From UBA3700 sp963592135 (lineage in GTDB: Bacteria > Bacillota > Clostridia > Christensenellales > UBA3700): 64,000 nt of DNA. The stretch lies in contig CAVAVP010000013.1 of the NCBI GenBank assembly GCA_963592135.1, forward strand, positions 27,555-91,554, read 5' to 3'. A program made the position numbers and the translations under genes. Below are positions 61,974-64,000 of this stretch, one piece after another. Every line of letters starts with the position of its first letter. The stretch's first letter is position 1. The notes under the pieces were generated by a model that was not told the DNA's origin, searched no databases, and saw only the letters and a program-made list of their open reading frames with translations.

Positions 61974-61995
61974 ATTGCCTCGAGCATATATCAAT

Positions 61996-62024
61996 ATTAT
62001 ATATATTTATTTAATTAAATGCAA
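61996..62024 (-). promoter_or_regulatory. Promoter of hypB operon
   Basis: Minus-strand TTGCAT (62019-62024), 17-base spacer, TATAAT (61996-62001). The region between it and the divergent gene (to 62175) holds no other gene. Confidence 0.65.
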
Positions 62025-62175
62025 GATTACAAGCATTCAAACTCAAACATATGTTGCCTAAATTAATCAAAAATTTGTCAATCTATATAATTTTTTTTAT
62101 AAAAAATTTAAATTTAGTTGATATATTTTTACCAATGTACCATACTATGTACAAAATTATATAAGGAGCATTTAT

Positions 62176-62787
62176 ATGCATATTGTTTTATTTGGCACTG
62201 ATATGAACCTATTGGCACAAATAATTGACTTGGTAGGTTTTATTATTATAGGTGTTGCCTATTTCCAAAAGAAATATGGCTATATAATCACATGTATTTT
62301 TGCGTATTTATGTTTCATAGCAGAATCTATTGTAATTATGGCAATGGATGGCACTAATACTTGGGCAAACATTATAGGAACTACATCCGGCGTTATTCGT
62401 AATTTATTTATGCTATATTATGCAAAAAAATGGGGCAAAGAAGTCCCTACTTGGATAGCTGTTGTTATTCTTATTATAACCTGGTGCTGCAATATCCCAT
62501 TTTTCGATAATTGGTTTACATACATCCCTTGTATTGCTTTAACAGTGTGCACATTAACTGCCGTTCAAAAAAATTATTATATTTTAAAAACAGGAGCCGT
62601 ATTTAATGAGACTGCAAATGGAGTTTACTACTTTGTAGTAGGTGGCTATTTTGGAGCTGTTAGAGAATTAATTTTAACTCTTATAATTGGAATTTCCATG
62701 ATTACTTTATTTTTCCAACAAAAGAAAGAAGTAAAATCTAAAACTCTATCAATAGAAAGCAGTTCAGAAACTGATTCTCAAAAATAA
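62176..62787 (+). CDS. YgjV-like inner-membrane protein
   Basis: A 203-aa protein with about six helices (DLVGFIIIGVAYFQKKYG, then SGVIRNLFMLYYAKKWG), which matches the YgjV family of unknown function. AAGGAG seven bases before the ATG. A TGTAC-N8-GTACA repeat upstream (near 62135-62152) may be a regulator site. Paired with the next membrane-protein gene. Confidence 0.7.
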   Translation: MHIVLFGTDMNLLAQIIDLVGFIIIGVAYFQKKYGYIITCIFAYLCFIAESIVIMAMDGTNTWANIIGTTSGVIRNLFMLYYAKKWGKEVPTWIAVVILIITWCCNIPFFDNWFTYIPCIALTVCTLTAVQKNYYILKTGAVFNETANGVYYFVVGGYFGAVRELILTLIIGISMITLFFQQKKEVKSKTLSIESSSETDSQK

Positions 62788-62855
62788 TTAAGTTGTATAG
62801 ACATTCTTTATATAGTAAAATAATCAAAAGATTATTTTATTAAAAGGTTTGGTTT

Positions 62856-63686
62856 ATGAATTATATTTTAGCTTATGACATATGGGGAGTTGCCCATCTT
62901 GACGAAAATGGATACCCTATCCATTATTCAGATAATTATTATCTATATGGAAAAACTCATATAATTTCACTTATTATAGTAATTCTTGCATTAGCCGCTT
63001 TTTTAGTCGCTTTTTATTTTTTAGCAAAAAAATCTAAAAAAGCATATACAATCGGAATAAAAATATTTGCTGTTTGGATGATTTTATTTGAAATAGGCTG
63101 GAGAGTATTGTTCTTAACATCAGCCCCTAATTTTATTAATCAAGATTATCATTGGTATCCAGCGTATGCATGCAATTTTACTGCTATAATGCTGCCTATT
63201 GCTTGTTTAACTGGCAGCAAAATTATGAAACATATGTTCTATGTGTTTGCAATTGTTGGAGCTTGTCTAATGATGTTATATCCTTCCTCTGTATTTGTAG
63301 AACCTTACATAACAATTGGAGCAATAAAGAGTTTACTTCAACATTGGAACATTATCCTACTTGTAAGTGCTGAAATATTGGTTGGTGAATATAAAGTTAA
63401 GTTCAGAAACTATTGGCTTGGGTGGCTTGGTATGATAGTGGTTGTTATAAATTGCACATTCATTACATGGATTTTATATTTAGTTGGAGTAATTCTAAAA
63501 TATGGAGATTACCTATTCTTTAATTTCTTCGGCGCCGGAACTCCAGGTTATGTAATTATTCCTGCGATAGCAACTGTTGTTCTTGCACTAATTATGGCGC
63601 TTAGTGATAGAAAAGGCTTTAAAGAATTTACCCTTAAATTTAAAGAGTTTTGGAGAAGGGAAAGAGAATTAGATAAAACTGAATAA
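62856..63686 (+). CDS. YwaF-family integral membrane protein (TIGR02206-like)
   Basis: A 276-aa protein with seven predicted helices; WYPAYACNFTAIMLPIACLTGS and the FFNFFGAGTPGYVIIPAIATVVLA end fit the YwaF/TMEM164 family. The function is unknown. Ends KEFWRRERELDKTE. AAAGG eight bases upstream is the ribosome site. Confidence 0.75.
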   Translation: MNYILAYDIWGVAHLDENGYPIHYSDNYYLYGKTHIISLIIVILALAAFLVAFYFLAKKSKKAYTIGIKIFAVWMILFEIGWRVLFLTSAPNFINQDYHWYPAYACNFTAIMLPIACLTGSKIMKHMFYVFAIVGACLMMLYPSSVFVEPYITIGAIKSLLQHWNIILLVSAEILVGEYKVKFRNYWLGWLGMIVVVINCTFITWILYLVGVILKYGDYLFFNFFGAGTPGYVIIPAIATVVLALIMALSDRKGFKEFTLKFKEFWRRERELDKTE

Positions 63687-63699
63687 TTTTATCTAATTC
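63666..63699 (+). terminator. Hairpin at the end of the YwaF-like gene
   Basis: A perfect 13-bp stem (63666-63678 with 63687-63699) with an 8-base loop overlaps the stop codon. The following T-run is broken, so termination is likely but weak. Confidence 0.5.
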
Positions 63700-63723
63700 T
63701 TCTAACTAATATTTATATTTTCT

Positions 63724-63960
63724 CTATTGATTTTTATAAAAAAAAATTGCCATATAAATAGGAATACAAATTAATTCCCCATCTTTTCTTAAATCTTTTG
63801 TATACACTAAATATTTTTGCCCAATTTTACTTGAAAATTTACTTATAAACGCATCGATAGATGAATGAGTTTTATATCCTGAAGATTTTGCTTCAATAGG
63901 ACAAATTTTATTTTTATACCGAAAAATTTCAAAAATGCCAGCATTCAACTGTATTTTCAA
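63724..63960 (-). pseudogene. C-terminal fragment of an AAA ATPase with DUF4143 domain
   Basis: About 78 codons resemble the end of DUF4143 ATPases: KNKICPIEAKSSGYKTH, a SIDAFISKFSSKIGQKYLVYTKDLRKDGEL block and PIYMAIF. The rest of the family (N-terminal AAA domain) should lie beyond 64000, but a TAA occurs in frame about 40 bases upstream of 63960 and no ribosome site is visible, so the gene is broken or runs off the edge after a frame change. Confidence 0.6.
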
Positions 63961-64000
63961 ACAAATAATTTCACAAAGAATTTTTAGTTAAAATATGTTG

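Noticed and set aside
1..64000. CRISPR arrays, insertion sequences, attachment sites, replication origin
   Set aside because: No regularly spaced repeats, transposase genes, integrase genes next to tRNAs, or DnaA-box clusters were seen.

Overview
This window comes from a low-GC (about 30 %) Gram-positive bacterium of the Bacillota, most likely an uncultured member of the Clostridia. The evidence is AGGAGG-type ribosome binding sites, TTGACA/TATAAT promoters, zinc-ribbon versions of S14, S4 and L36, a DnaD/DnaI helicase-loading pair, CdaA, RicT (PSP1) and an S10-spc-alpha ribosomal cluster in the usual order. No complete insertion sequence, prophage or CRISPR array was seen. Most genes lie on the minus strand.

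Layout. 1-7.0 kb: aspartokinase, DUF1015 protein and diadenylate cyclase CdaA, then an inactive-looking M28-like membrane protein, a small membrane protein, HolA and pyrophosphatase. 7.1-13.4 kb: tRNA-Leu(CAA), an EamA transporter, two decayed gene fragments facing each other, and an operon of a PH-like membrane protein, a secreted protein of unknown function and a three-gene ABC exporter. 13.5-17.3 kb: rpsT, a protein joining an RNA-polymerase alpha-CTD-like domain to WG repeats, and a divergent pair (SH3-like surface protein plus a protein resembling a degenerate isocitrate/isopropylmalate dehydrogenase). 17.3-20.7 kb: acpP, a compact phosphopantetheinyl transferase, MalQ and an alpha/beta hydrolase. 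20.7-22.3 kb: an XRE/ImmA/DUF4417 module. 22.4-23.8 kb: gdhA.

23.9-39.7 kb is the ribosomal super-cluster. It splits into two transcription units: S10 through rpmJ, driven by a consensus promoter with a leader that contains a terminator-like hairpin, and rpsM-rpsK-rpsD-rpoA-rplQ from its own promoter at about 27.1 kb. 39.7-45.3 kb: an alkyltransferase-like protein, a DUF1858 protein, a zinc-ribbon/SPFH pair like YdjG/YdjI, an ABC-F ATPase and a 2[4Fe-4S] ferredoxin. 45.4-51.2 kb: greA-lysS, then a PLP decarboxylase, tmk, holB and ricT. 51.3-54.4 kb: a small hypothetical gene, a BcrA-type ABC transporter and a decayed second XRE module. 54.6-57.0 kb: dnaD-like, dnaI-like and tRNA-Thr(GGT). 57.3-62.0 kb: BirA-controlled bioY, and hypB - large FAD/Fe-S oxidoreductase - hypA. 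62.2-63.7 kb: two multi-pass membrane proteins. The right edge holds a DUF4143 ATPase fragment.

Most of the window is housekeeping. The parts least explained by known systems are the alpha-CTD/WG protein next to the SH3/dehydrogenase-like pair, the secreted-protein/ABC/PH operon, the catalytically stripped M28 homologue, several apparently leaderless genes, and a small transcription unit that may encode a 23-residue peptide. I did not find a clear new defence or mobile system.
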